Notes under the pieces: model-generated
Told to the model about the DNA's origin: nothing
Seen by the model: only the letters and a program-made list of their open reading frames with translations
Databases searched by the model: none
Position numbers and translations under genes: made by a program
Assembly: GCF_014643915.1 (NCBI RefSeq)
Contig: NZ_BMKE01000010.1
Span: forward strand, 1-64,000
Origin: Oceanisphaera marina
Lineage (GTDB): Bacteria; Pseudomonadota; Gammaproteobacteria; Enterobacterales; Aeromonadaceae
Direction of reading: 5' to 3'
Length of the DNA stretch: 64,000 nt
Part shown: piece after piece, positions 1 through 7,888 of the stretch
Position numbering within the stretch: the stretch's first letter is position 1
Layout of the letters: every line of letters begins with the position of its first letter

Positions 1-55
1 GCGCAGCTTTATTTCCTGGAGAAAAGATCAGCTACTGACTGAAGTTTCAATGTTG

Positions 56-214
56 CTAAAGGGAGTAGGAAGTGAATTCCACATACGTTATACGTGATTG
101 CTTACCTGCGCCTGCACCAGCTTCCAAACGAAAACACAGGCCTTTATCAATACAGCTTCTGAGCTGCTCCAGCGCCTCGATAGAAGCCCGTTCGGCGGGG
201 TTTATCTTGGTCAT
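56..214 (-). pseudogene. Truncated UvrD-like helicase (GajB-type) remnant
   Basis: An ATG at 214 overlaps the stop of the upstream nuclease gene as ATGA, so the two were translationally coupled. The frame gives 52 residues. Residues 28-38 read FRLEAGAGAGK, the start of a UvrD/PcrA-type P-loop (usually GAGAGKT), and then the protein departs into QSRITYVEF and stops at a TAG (56-58). UvrD-family partners of OLD nucleases are normally several hundred residues long. The sequence left of about position 100 therefore looks foreign, joined by an insertion or deletion exactly at the P-loop. What lies left of the window is unknown, so the rest of the helicase may survive beyond an inserted element. 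The helicase assignment rests on the short motif plus the partner gene. Confidence 0.6.
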
Positions 215-2217
215 GGCTGAGCCTCCTCAGCCTTAACCGCAACGTCCTTATCCAGCCACTCCAGCCCTTCAACAATATACTTGGGAACAACCCAATCTGT
301 TTTTTCAATAGCATACTCAAGAGCGAAATTCGCTTTGCTGTCTTTACCTATTTTTTTTGCCTTTTCAAAAACAGCATTTTCCAGTTCCGCCCCCTTCAAA
401 TCCTTTAATTCAAAAAGGCTTATATTCGCCAGAATAAACGCATCCTCAAAGCTTCGACCGCACAGGCCAATTTCATCTTCATCCACCTGGAATGCTAATC
501 GACGACATCCAGAAATTTTGGGGCTATCGTCTTTTAAACGTATATCCTTCAACTCAGAATACCCGTCAATACCAAACCAGTTAGACAGGCCTACGTTACT
601 TGAATGTGAACCATCACTTACCATGGAAGCAGGATATGTTGTTTTCTTCTCACCTTTGGTCTTCTTTACTGAATCCAAATCAGTAATGAACAGGGTCTTT
701 AGCTCAAGAAAGTCGATGAACTTATAAAAATGATGAGCATAGGCGCCACCCACCTCGACTATAGACATATACTTTCTGCGTAAACCACACTGCTTCGTCT
801 CGTCCATTTTTTTAATCATCTCAGGCAGTAGAATTCTTTCCGTGGCCCCTTCGATTAGAATTGCTCTATCTGCAAAATAGAGGTCGCACTTGGTAAGCGT
901 TAAATACTTATGCAAAAATTCTTTGTCTGCCTTCACCTCATCACTACCAAATGCTTCGCCTAGGTCTTTCACCTTGGTTTCTTTTCCTCCCTTGGATAAG
1001 AAATAACGGACTTTGCTAAAATCTGCTTCGTTGGCTATATGTGAGGAATGCGTGCTGACCACAAACTGCACTGGCCAAATATTCCCATCATTAAGCTGCT
1101 TTTGGAACTCACTGACTATTTCTTCAAGCTGCCGAATGAAAACGTCCTGCATTTGCGGATGCAGATGGGCTTCGGGCTCTTCGATAAAAATTAAATGACC
1201 TTTCGGTGGGGTAGGCTGCGACTGGAACTCTCTAAAGTATTCATAGATTCGAAAGAGAATAAAAATCAAATTACGGATACCCAAACCATTGTAGGTTTCT
1301 GGCAGAGTAAAATGATCATCGCCTTCATAGAATACCCTGGTATTGCTCTCCAGCAATGATTTTACATTTAGCTCAGTAGCAGCACTTAAATTTGGATCTT
1401 GTAACCCAGGATACCCAAAGATGTTAAGCGTTGGCAAAAGCGCTTTTACTTTCTCCTGAAAATCCGTATCGACTTTCTCTTGGAGCGCTTCTACTACTAT
1501 ATTGACTTCATCGGACTTGGCTTTAAATTCTTCAGGAGCACCGGCACTGTTCGCGCTTTTAAAAATGTTTCCTAGTGATTTACCAAGAACATCGCGCTCA
1601 CTGTGAGTTTCATCATCGAGGCCGCGCTGAGCATTAATCAACCCTGACAATATCAACCGTTTAAAGGAAGAGAATTCGAGCCTGACTTTATTGTTCAAAT
1701 TGGTCGGTTCGATCGCATATATCACGGGCTCATAATGCTGGTTGATCAAAACTTTAAGATCAGAAAAATACTTTTTTCGGTTAGTTGCATCCAGTGCCTG
1801 AAAGAAGTCCTTAATTTTTCCGTCTTTTAACTGGTAAGAAACCAATACACAGGTTTCAAACAATGTGTCGTCGAGATCAATAATGAAATCACCCAAGGCT
1901 CCAAAATCGTTCTCATCGTCTTTATAGTGGATAAGTAGCTGTAGCTCAATCGCTGGCATCAAGAGACGAACGGCCTCATCTTCTTTGCCTTCCTTGAAAG
2001 CCTTTAGGGCTTTTTCAAACTCCGCCAAACAAGACTGATTAAAATCCTCATAACGAACTTTCGGCCCCGTTGAACTTAGGAAGCTGCGGAATATTTCAGC
2101 AAGCGAAGTCTTACCGGTATTGTTTCGCCCGACAATCAGTGTCGTTCTGTCATCTAGGCTCAGACATACGTCTTTCAATAAGCGATAATTTTTGATGCGG
2201 GCACTTTTTATTTTCAT
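211..2217 (-). CDS. OLD-family ATP-dependent endonuclease with TOPRIM domain (Gabija GajA-like)
   Basis: This 668-residue protein has an ABC-type ATPase split by an insertion, followed by a C-terminal TOPRIM domain. Visible motifs are the Walker A GRNNTGKT near residues 30-37, a signature region around YNGLGIRNLIF, Walker B LIFIEEPEAHLHP near 345, the switch VSTHSSH near 392, the TOPRIM glutamate in ILIEGATER near 455 and LFITDLDS near 512. Class 2 OLD nucleases are encoded next to a UvrD-like helicase, and that pair is the Gabija anti-phage system. Here the partner overlaps by four bases but is truncated. The gene itself looks intact. Whether the nuclease still acts alone cannot be told from sequence. 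A plain OLD-type nuclease without defence role is the alternative. Confidence 0.8.
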   Translation of the reverse strand: MKIKSARIKNYRLLKDVCLSLDDRTTLIVGRNNTGKTSLAEIFRSFLSSTGPKVRYEDFNQSCLAEFEKALKAFKEGKEDEAVRLLMPAIELQLLIHYKDDENDFGALGDFIIDLDDTLFETCVLVSYQLKDGKIKDFFQALDATNRKKYFSDLKVLINQHYEPVIYAIEPTNLNNKVRLEFSSFKRLILSGLINAQRGLDDETHSERDVLGKSLGNIFKSANSAGAPEEFKAKSDEVNIVVEALQEKVDTDFQEKVKALLPTLNIFGYPGLQDPNLSAATELNVKSLLESNTRVFYEGDDHFTLPETYNGLGIRNLIFILFRIYEYFREFQSQPTPPKGHLIFIEEPEAHLHPQMQDVFIRQLEEIVSEFQKQLNDGNIWPVQFVVSTHSSHIANEADFSKVRYFLSKGGKETKVKDLGEAFGSDEVKADKEFLHKYLTLTKCDLYFADRAILIEGATERILLPEMIKKMDETKQCGLRRKYMSIVEVGGAYAHHFYKFIDFLELKTLFITDLDSVKKTKGEKKTTYPASMVSDGSHSSNVGLSNWFGIDGYSELKDIRLKDDSPKISGCRRLAFQVDEDEIGLCGRSFEDAFILANISLFELKDLKGAELENAVFEKAKKIGKDSKANFALEYAIEKTDWVVPKYIVEGLEWLDKDVAVKAEEAQP

Positions 2218-2312
2218 TGTTCTTCCTTGCTATGATGCAAATAGACAAACCTGTCAACAATTAAAACTAATATTTTCGTTGCACTTCGCTATAGACATAA
2301 CATTTTAATACT

Positions 2313-2542
2313 GCGCATGCGCATATTTCTTCCACCGAGCCAGTTTGCTTTTTTTTGCAAGCAATTGATAATAAACAAGTTATAACTGGTGGGCAGTATG
2401 CGGTGGTGAGCAAAAACACGCATGCGCGTTATCAGCAACAGCTTGCGCACTATCTTCTCTTCTCTGCTCGTAACTTTTTCATATCATGAGTGTTTTTTAG
2501 CCTGCTCTGCTGTACACGCGCATGCGCTGTTGATAGTGCGCA
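2313..2542. repeat. Cluster of GCGCATGCGC palindromes with an 11-bp inverted repeat
   Basis: GCGCATGCGC occurs at 2313-2322 and 2518-2527, and its 8-bp core CGCATGCG at 2419-2426. The last two are each followed by an arm of the inverted repeat TGCGCACTATC / GATAGTGCGCA. The block lies about 100-325 bp upstream of the OLD nuclease start. It could be an operator region or the remains of a mobile element; nothing in the sequence decides this. Confidence 0.5.
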
Positions 2543-2567
2543 CCGTTCCTGTAGTCTCGCCAATACA

Positions 2568-2583
2568 CTGTATAAATCACCAG
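2568..2583. promoter_or_regulatory. Possible LexA-type box
   Basis: CTGTATAAATCACCAG has the CTG-N10-CAG spacing of gammaproteobacterial LexA sites and a good left half, but the right half is weak and there is no clear gene just downstream on the plus strand. It may be chance or a leftover of a lost SOS gene. Confidence 0.25.
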
Positions 2584-2915
2584 ATTATTTGCCTCGACCA
2601 CGCTACCGCCCCTCGCTGTTCTGGGGCTTAAGCGCATGTCCGTCTTACTTGTTTGGGTCCATTTTTGTCGTGTGAGGCTGAAAAGGCAACGTGAAAAATC
2701 ATTTTGCGAGGCGGTTGTTTGAATTTGGTTGGATCATGGGCCGTTTGTGAGGGGGATCTTGCCGGTTTTCTGCATTCGGACAGGGTGCGTAGGGTTGATG
2801 GCCGTGGAGGTATGAAGGTTCGCACTGGCCCCCCGTCCCCGCCTACGCGAGGATGACGTTCCTTCGCGAGGGTGACGGCTGACAATGCTGATAGAGAATG
2901 CCGGAGCTTGAAGGA

Positions 2916-3016
2916 GGACAAAGGGAGCTGCTCGGTCGACCATCCGCGCCACGGATGGCGCGGCTGAGCCTCCAAGGATGGATTCACGGCGAGTCGGCGG
3001 AGCGGGCCCTTTGTCC
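2916..3016. repeat. Hairpin repeat module, copy 1
   Basis: A 101-bp module closed by GGACAAAGGG (2916-2925) and CCCTTTGTCC (3007-3016). Inside is an apical stem CCGCGCC (2944-2950), a 6-nt loop and GGCGCGG (2957-2963), then TGAGCCTCC and GGCGAGTCGG. Related modules occur near 23726, 51580, 54876 and 55921. No transposase or coding potential is visible. Confidence 0.75.
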
Positions 3017-3148
3017 GATGTGCCGCCTCTGGATTTGACCGGCGTTGTTTCCTGAATCAGGGAACTCACGCAATATGCCAAGGTCGCAGACTGAAAATAG
3101 CCGATATCAGAATGCTGGTAATATTCTGAAAAACACAGGAAGCGAAAC

Positions 3149-3916
3149 ATGACAACCAACACACTTGGAATCCTGGGGGTGGGTCATCTGGCCACCTACA
3201 CTGTCACCGGTCTGCGCAAGAGTGGTGATCAAAGGCAAATTATCCTGAGCCCTCGCAATGCAGAAGCCTCGGCGTTGCTGGCCGAACGCTGCCAGTGTTT
3301 GATTGCCGCCAATAACCAGGAGGTGGTGGATAACAGCGATATCATACTGTTGGCGGTACGGCCGGAGAATCTGAGCGACCTGTTGCAGGATCTTACCTTC
3401 AAACCTGAGCAGCTTGTGATTTCGGTGATCGCCGGTGTTACCTTAGCGCAGTTGCGGCAATATCCGGCACTGCAAGAAGCCACCCTGACCCGTTCTCTGC
3501 CTCCCGCCAGTGTCGAGGTTTGTGCCGGACCGGTGCCGTTGTTCCCGGCCAATGCGGCAGCCGAGCAACTGTTTGGCAACATCGGCAAGGTCATAGTGCT
3601 TGAGTCGGAAGCCCTCTTCGATGTGGCCCTGGCCCATGGCTGCCTGCATGGCTGGAGTTATTTTCTGGTGCAACAACTGATCGACTGGAGCGTGAGTCGG
3701 GGCATGGATAAGCAAACCGCGCGGGATATGGTGGTGCACTCCATCGGCAGTGCCATCGAACTCGCACAGTCCCGGCCCGAGCTCAACGTTGGTGACATCG
3801 GCAACGGCATTGCGACTCCCGGCACCTTTACCTTGCAGGGCATTGAGCAGATAAAGGCCGCTAATGGTTTGCAGGCCTGGAGTGATGCCATGGACGGTAT
3901 CTGTAAACCGCAATAA
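3149..3916 (+). CDS. Pyrroline-5-carboxylate reductase family protein
   Basis: A 255-residue protein with an N-terminal Rossmann fold (ILGVGHLA at residues 8-15) and the cofactor-domain stretch DIILLAVRPENL, followed by a helical C-terminal dimerisation domain with TPGTFTLQG near residue 230. ProC enzymes reduce 1-pyrroline-5-carboxylate to proline with NAD(P)H. The length fits, but the C-terminal signature is reduced compared with the usual TPGGTT, so this may be a paralogue with another imine substrate rather than the housekeeping enzyme. It is a single-gene unit, with a strong hairpin 18 bp after the stop. The start is the first ATG, with AGGA ten bases before it. Confidence 0.75.
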   Translation: MTTNTLGILGVGHLATYTVTGLRKSGDQRQIILSPRNAEASALLAERCQCLIAANNQEVVDNSDIILLAVRPENLSDLLQDLTFKPEQLVISVIAGVTLAQLRQYPALQEATLTRSLPPASVEVCAGPVPLFPANAAAEQLFGNIGKVIVLESEALFDVALAHGCLHGWSYFLVQQLIDWSVSRGMDKQTARDMVVHSIGSAIELAQSRPELNVGDIGNGIATPGTFTLQGIEQIKAANGLQAWSDAMDGICKPQ

Positions 3917-3933
3917 GCCCTATCGATGTTGTC

Positions 3934-3960
3934 GTGCTGGCCGAGTCATTCGGCCAGCAC
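3934..3960. terminator. Hairpin after the ProC-family gene
   Basis: Eleven-base-pair stem GTGCTGGCCGA / TCGGCCAGCAC with a 5-nt loop. There is no T-run, so termination may be weak or Rho-aided. Confidence 0.5.
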
Positions 3961-4013
3961 CATCAAGTATCGAGCAAGAGAGATAATGGCGGCTTGTTTT
4001 GTGAGCTGGATGA

Positions 4014-4343
4014 TTAAACGTTATAAAACTTCAATATCCAGAAAGTGACCATGCCTATGCATAATGGCCAAAATACGCCTCTGAAACGCCAGGCCAGTAT
4101 GGCCGTTACCGAGGCCGCTGCGATTTGTGTCATGCTCACCGAATCCAGCGTGGTTTTATCCTGAAAGATGATGGCCGGGATGGACAGCGCGGCCAGCACG
4201 GCGGGGGCCAGCAGCTGCAATGCCCTCTGGTGCTTGCCAATATTGAAGCTTCCTCTGCCATGGAGATGAACGAACGACAGCCGTATGGCGAAGGTGCCGA
4301 TGCCGACGGCGATGAATATCAACCAGAGTGTCAGGTTATCCAT
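4014..4343 (-). CDS. azlD: AzlD family branched-chain amino-acid export subunit
   Basis: A 109-residue, strongly hydrophobic protein with about four predicted membrane segments and the AzlD-type start LWLIFIAVGIGTFAIRLSF, where an Arg lies in the first helix. AzlD is the small partner of AzlC; together they export branched-chain amino acids or related compounds at the inner membrane. Its start overlaps the 3' end of the azlC gene by 8 bp, which indicates coupled translation. The substrate cannot be deduced from sequence. Confidence 0.85.
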   Translation of the reverse strand: MDNLTLWLIFIAVGIGTFAIRLSFVHLHGRGSFNIGKHQRALQLLAPAVLAALSIPAIIFQDKTTLDSVSMTQIAAASVTAILAWRFRGVFWPLCIGMVTFWILKFYNV

Positions 4344-5085
4344 TGTTTTCTCTCTGTGCCTTCAGGCTGTTTTTGGTGATGAAAGAGCTGGCAAGCAAAC
4401 CGATAGTGGTACCGCCGATAATCGCCGCGATAAAGCCCAGATTATAGGGAAGCTGGATCAGGCTGGTCGCTACCAGGGCCGAAAACACCGCCGTGATCAG
4501 CGATGCCCGGTTGCGGATACTCGATACCAGCATGGCGATGAATGCCAGGGGAATGGCGAACTCCAATGACCACTCGGCCGGTATCTGTTCGCCAACCAGC
4601 AGGCCCAGGATGACGGAGCCAACCCAGCTTACCGCCAGCGCCACTGCCGTTCCGGCGAAATAATAAAGCTTCTCCCTGTCACTCTGGTCGGGTGTAAAGC
4701 GAGTCGAACACAACCCATAGGCCTGATCGCTGATCAGGTATGCCAAGGGCCATTTGTGGCGGGCCTTCAAGGAGTGCAGCAGCGGGGCGAAAGTGGCGCT
4801 GTAGATAAGGAAGCGAATATTCACCATTAGCGCGGTGAAGATAATGACCGCCGGTAGCGCCTGTTCCTGAATCAACTGATAGGCCGCCAGCTGGGCCGAA
4901 CCGGCAAAAAACAGCAATGTCATGCCAATGGTCATCTCGGGGCTGAATCCCAGGCTGGTACCATTGGCCCCGGCGATCAGGCCAAAGGGAAGCACGCCCG
5001 GCACCATGGGCAGCAGATCTCTTACTCCTTCAAAAAAAGAACTTTTGCTGCTTGTTTGCATGTTCTGTTGTTCTCGCTCGTTCAT
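4336..5085 (-). CDS. azlC: AzlC family ABC-independent amino-acid permease
   Basis: A 249-residue integral membrane protein with the AzlC features FFEGVRDLLPMVPGVLPFG near the N-terminus and the internal segment HKWPLAYLISDQAYGL. It is the large subunit of the AzlCD exporter, acting in the inner membrane with the overlapping azlD product. The ATG at 5085 is used here; a second in-frame ATG at 5061 is possible. The 290 bp upstream contain no gene, so the promoter probably lies directly before it. Confidence 0.87.
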   Translation of the reverse strand: MNEREQQNMQTSSKSSFFEGVRDLLPMVPGVLPFGLIAGANGTSLGFSPEMTIGMTLLFFAGSAQLAAYQLIQEQALPAVIIFTALMVNIRFLIYSATFAPLLHSLKARHKWPLAYLISDQAYGLCSTRFTPDQSDREKLYYFAGTAVALAVSWVGSVILGLLVGEQIPAEWSLEFAIPLAFIAMLVSSIRNRASLITAVFSALVATSLIQLPYNLGFIAAIIGGTTIGLLASSFITKNSLKAQRENNG

Positions 5086-5319
5086 GGGGCATCAGGGCTG
5101 AATGGGTCAGGGAGCCAATGTGCAGGATCCCTTGTCATATCTCAATACTCGATTAGGGATTCAGTACCTGATCGAGCCATTCGTCGCATTTGGCTCTGAG
5201 CCCAACAAAAAGCGGTGCACAAACTGCTCGAAGACGTCGGCTAGGTGCTGTCCTGTTGCACCACGGTGAAGGGGGCGATGGCGGTGGAATACTGAGCCGG
5301 GCTGACAGCGCCGGCAAGC

Positions 5320-5346
5320 AAACGCCGGGGTAGCCCCGGCGTTTTT
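5320..5346. terminator. Rho-independent terminator
   Basis: AACGCCGGGG, TAG, CCCCGGCGTT followed by TTT on the plus strand. It lies 31 bp past the stop of the EamA gene on the minus strand, where the tail is shorter (GTTTGCTT), so it can act in both directions. Confidence 0.75.
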
Positions 5347-5376
5347 GTAGTGTGAGCCGACCCGTAACGAGCGATT

Positions 5377-6252
5377 TCAAGCCTCGCAGGCGCGTTCGGC
5401 CAATACCGCCTGGCGCCGCCGGGCCGGCCACGACTGGCAGGCGAGGGCGACGAGTACCACCAGGCCGCCCATCCAGGCTTGCTGGCCGGGTTGCTCTGCC
5501 AGCACCAGCCAGACCCACAGCGGGCCCAGCAGCATTTCCAGCATCATCAACAGGCCCACTTCCGGCGCCGACAGGTAGCGCGGGCCTTGCGTTATCAGGG
5601 CGTAGGCCAGGGGCACTACCAGCAGGCCGAGAATGGCCATCCACAGTATGTCTTGGGTCGGCAGCGCCAGGGTGGGCGCCTGAAACAGGGCGAACAGGCT
5701 CACCAGCAGGCCGGCCGGCACCAGCGCCGGTGTCATGTTGGCGGGGCTGGCGGCCCGCTCCACCACGAACTTGGCGGCCATGCTGGCGGCGCACAGCAGG
5801 GCGGTGAGATCACCCAGCAGGTGGCCGCCGTTCCGGCTGCCGGAAAACACCAGCGTCAGCCCGCCCAGACACAGCAGTATTGCCAACCAGGTGCGGCCGG
5901 ATACTTGTTCTTTCAGCAAAAACCGGCTGAGCAGGGCCCCGATCAGCGGCGCGGCGCTGAGGATGATCAGGGTATTGGCAACGCTGGTCAGGCGTATCGA
6001 GATCACGAAGGTGACGGTACAGACCGCATAAAACAGCGCCGAGCCCAGGCCGAGGGTAAGCAGCTTGCGGCTGGGGCGATAGTGGCGGGCACGAAACAGA
6101 CAGACACCGCCGATGCACAAGCTGAGCAGCAGCCCGCGCCAGAACAGTAAAATCCAGGGATCGGCGCTGATCAGTTTAATCAGCAGGGCGTCCAGACTTA
6201 GTACCGCCACTCCGGCCGCAGTCAGCAGCCCCCCTTTCAAACGGTTATCCAT
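5377..6252 (-). CDS. EamA/DMT-family transporter
   Basis: A 291-residue protein with about ten membrane helices in two repeated EamA halves. Family marks include LFWRGLLLSLCIGG in the first half and RYLSAPEVGLLMMLEMLLGP in the second, the conserved region before helix 9. Drug/metabolite transporters of this group move small metabolites or amino acids across the inner membrane, usually outward. It is monocistronic, ends at a strong terminator and is followed upstream by a 263-bp spacer without a gene. Specificity is unknown. Confidence 0.85.
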   Translation of the reverse strand: MDNRLKGGLLTAAGVAVLSLDALLIKLISADPWILLFWRGLLLSLCIGGVCLFRARHYRPSRKLLTLGLGSALFYAVCTVTFVISIRLTSVANTLIILSAAPLIGALLSRFLLKEQVSGRTWLAILLCLGGLTLVFSGSRNGGHLLGDLTALLCAASMAAKFVVERAASPANMTPALVPAGLLVSLFALFQAPTLALPTQDILWMAILGLLVVPLAYALITQGPRYLSAPEVGLLMMLEMLLGPLWVWLVLAEQPGQQAWMGGLVVLVALACQSWPARRRQAVLAERACEA

Positions 6253-6515
6253 TACGCTTCCCCATTTATCCTGATGTTATGCCGATATGGTACTTTGACT
6301 TGCCAGCGCTACGGGTCTGAAGGCGTCCGGATATTGTCTTAAAACGACCAGCCGAGGGAGGTTGTCGGGTGTGAGTGACAAACGCATGACGTTGGCCGGC
6401 AGAGAGCCGCTGGAACACGCTTATCGGTTATGTGCGGAATTGGATGTCAGGGCTGTTACATTACTGTGTATCTCACCGCGGGTGACAGGCTGGTTCTTGT
6501 TTGAGTATTCCTTGT

Positions 6516-7559
6516 TTAGCCGCGTTTCAGCCTCGCCTGGCTGGGTGACACGCCAAAAAACTCCTTGAAGCAATGACTAAAATGGGTCGAACTGACAAAA
6601 CCGCAGGCCACGGCGATGTTGGAGACGCTGGCGCTGCTTTGCAGCAGCAGGCGCCGGGCGTGGGTAATGCGCAGCTCCAGATAATAGCGGGAGGGGGTGG
6701 TTTCAAGGTGGGTCTGAAACAGCCGCTCTATGTGCCTGCGAGACAAATCCACGTAGTCGGCCAGCTCTTCTATACCGAGCGGCTCTTCGATATTGCTGCT
6801 CATCAATCGTAATAAGGTACGCAGTGCGTCGGGTATGGTGGGGTCATTTTCGGCCAGAGAGGAAGAGCGGTAGCCGTCGTCGATAATGCGATCGCTGCTC
6901 AGGATCTCGCGAATGGCGCGCACCGTGTCGGCCCCGTGCAGCCGCTGGATTAACGCCAGCATCATCTCCAGCGCACTGTTGGGGCCGGCACTGGTCAGTA
7001 TGCGCGCCTCTACCAGCATGGTGTGAGGCGACACCTGTACCCGAGCAAAACCTTCCTGCAAAAAAGCATGGTTGTCCGGATGCAGGGCGCAGCCCAGTCC
7101 GTCCAGTACTCCCGCCCAGGCCAGCGGCACGGCGCCGTTCCACAGCCCCCCCAGTATCTTTTGTCGTTTGGCTGCCGCCTTCAGCAGCTGGCTCAGTGGT
7201 GGGTATTCACTCAGACTGCAGCGAAAGCCACCGCACACAATCAATATATCCAGGGCGCCTTCGCCTTCCAGCATTACCTCGCCCAGAATGCGGTTGGCGG
7301 AAATGTCGATCCCCACATCACTTTGTACCTGTGTGCTCTGCAAACCATAGGTGGTAAAGCTGAACAGCGGCGCGGCCTGCACCAGATTGGCGGTAACCAG
7401 CGCATCCACGGCGGCGGTAAAGGCCATCATCGAAAAATGGGGTTGCAGCACAAAGCCTACCTTGATGGGTTGGTCACTGCTGTGGCGTGCGGGCAAAAAG
7501 GCACTGTTGGTGTCGCGCAGCCGATGACTGAAATGGCGTGGTTCACTGATTTTGGACAT
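6516..7559 (-). CDS. GATase1-like/AraC (GlxA-type) transcriptional regulator
   Basis: This 347-residue regulator has an N-terminal DJ-1/PfpI-like domain (residues about 30-200, with ALDILIVCGGF near 105) and a C-terminal AraC double helix-turn-helix (DLSRRHIERLFQTHL near 270 and VACGFVSSTHFSHCFKEFFGVSPSQAR at the end). The fold matches GbdR and SouR, which activate glycine betaine, dimethylglycine and sarcosine catabolism in Pseudomonas. It is divergent from glyA-soxBDAG-purU, with a long palindrome between them. It is therefore the likely activator of that cluster, responding to sarcosine or a related methylamine. The ligand is inferred from context only. Confidence 0.85.
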   Translation of the reverse strand: MSKISEPRHFSHRLRDTNSAFLPARHSSDQPIKVGFVLQPHFSMMAFTAAVDALVTANLVQAAPLFSFTTYGLQSTQVQSDVGIDISANRILGEVMLEGEGALDILIVCGGFRCSLSEYPPLSQLLKAAAKRQKILGGLWNGAVPLAWAGVLDGLGCALHPDNHAFLQEGFARVQVSPHTMLVEARILTSAGPNSALEMMLALIQRLHGADTVRAIREILSSDRIIDDGYRSSSLAENDPTIPDALRTLLRLMSSNIEEPLGIEELADYVDLSRRHIERLFQTHLETTPSRYYLELRITHARRLLLQSSASVSNIAVACGFVSSTHFSHCFKEFFGVSPSQARLKRG

Positions 7560-7888
7560 GTGTGGATATTCACCCGTGTGATGGGGCCGTCATTAAAGGT
7601 AACAGCGACTAAGTCTGTGCCGAATATTACCCCGCGCGATCCGGCTTTGCATCTTTATCCTGTAAGAGGGGAATAAAGGATAGCTAGCGACCGTCCCTGA
7701 TCACAAATGTTATGTGTATGTGACATTTTGTCGCAAATACACAGCATTAGGCCGCAGCCAGTCATCCCATGGCGATGGACTGCCAGTAGTATCCCGTTAA
7801 CGCAAGGCACTGGAGTGAATATGCAGCGCCGGCATACAGGGATTTAACATTATCGGGCATCATCCGATGCGAGCAAGGAGGTCACAAG
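7560..7888. other. Divergent intergenic region of the sarcosine cluster
   Basis: These 329 bases separate the regulator from glyA and must hold both promoters. The visible feature is the inverted repeat at 7713-7743. No open frame with coding character and no recognisable glycine riboswitch were seen. Confidence 0.55.
7713..7743. promoter_or_regulatory. Putative regulator operator palindrome
   Basis: TGTGTATGTGAC and GTCGCAAATACACA face each other across ATTTT, giving a 31-bp imperfect palindrome (TGTGTAT... / ...ATACACA outer arms, GTGAC/GTCGC inner arms). It lies 154 bp before the regulator start and 145 bp before glyA, a plausible site for the GATase1/AraC regulator. Confidence 0.5.

Larger units (their letters stand above)
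2218..3148. other. Gene-free region with palindromes and repeat modules
   Basis: No convincing gene lies in these 931 bases; the short open frames are low-complexity or overlap repeats. The left half (2218-2600) is AT-rich and holds three CGCATGCG-type palindromes (2313-2322, 2419-2426, 2518-2527) and an 11-bp inverted repeat TGCGCACTATC (2444-2454 and 2532-2542). The right half is GC-rich and carries two copies of a motif like CGCGAGGRTGACG (about 2840-2875) and a hairpin module at 2916-3016. The promoter of the nuclease gene must lie at the left end of this stretch. Confidence 0.6.

Noticed and set aside
1-100. A Tn7-type or other named transposon end left of the helicase break
   Set aside because: TGTGGAATTC near the junction is suggestive, but no repeated binding sites or duplicated target are visible in the 100 bases available.
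2628-3162. Open frames of 119 and 142 codons on the minus strand
   Set aside because: They run through the hairpin module and other repeats; similar frames appear only because related repeats are present elsewhere (for example 51609-51809).
5153-5794. Arg/Gly/Pro-rich frames near the EamA gene on both strands
   Set aside because: They overlap the EamA coding region out of frame and the rest covers a terminator; no homology features.
7719-7735. TGTGACATTTTGTCGCA as a CRP site
   Set aside because: The half sites are 7 rather than 6 bases apart and the right half is TCGCA; the larger palindrome 7713-7743 explains the sequence better.
7560-7888. Glycine riboswitch before glyA
   Set aside because: No tandem aptamer cores or conserved junction sequences could be found; the strongest structure is a protein-type palindrome.
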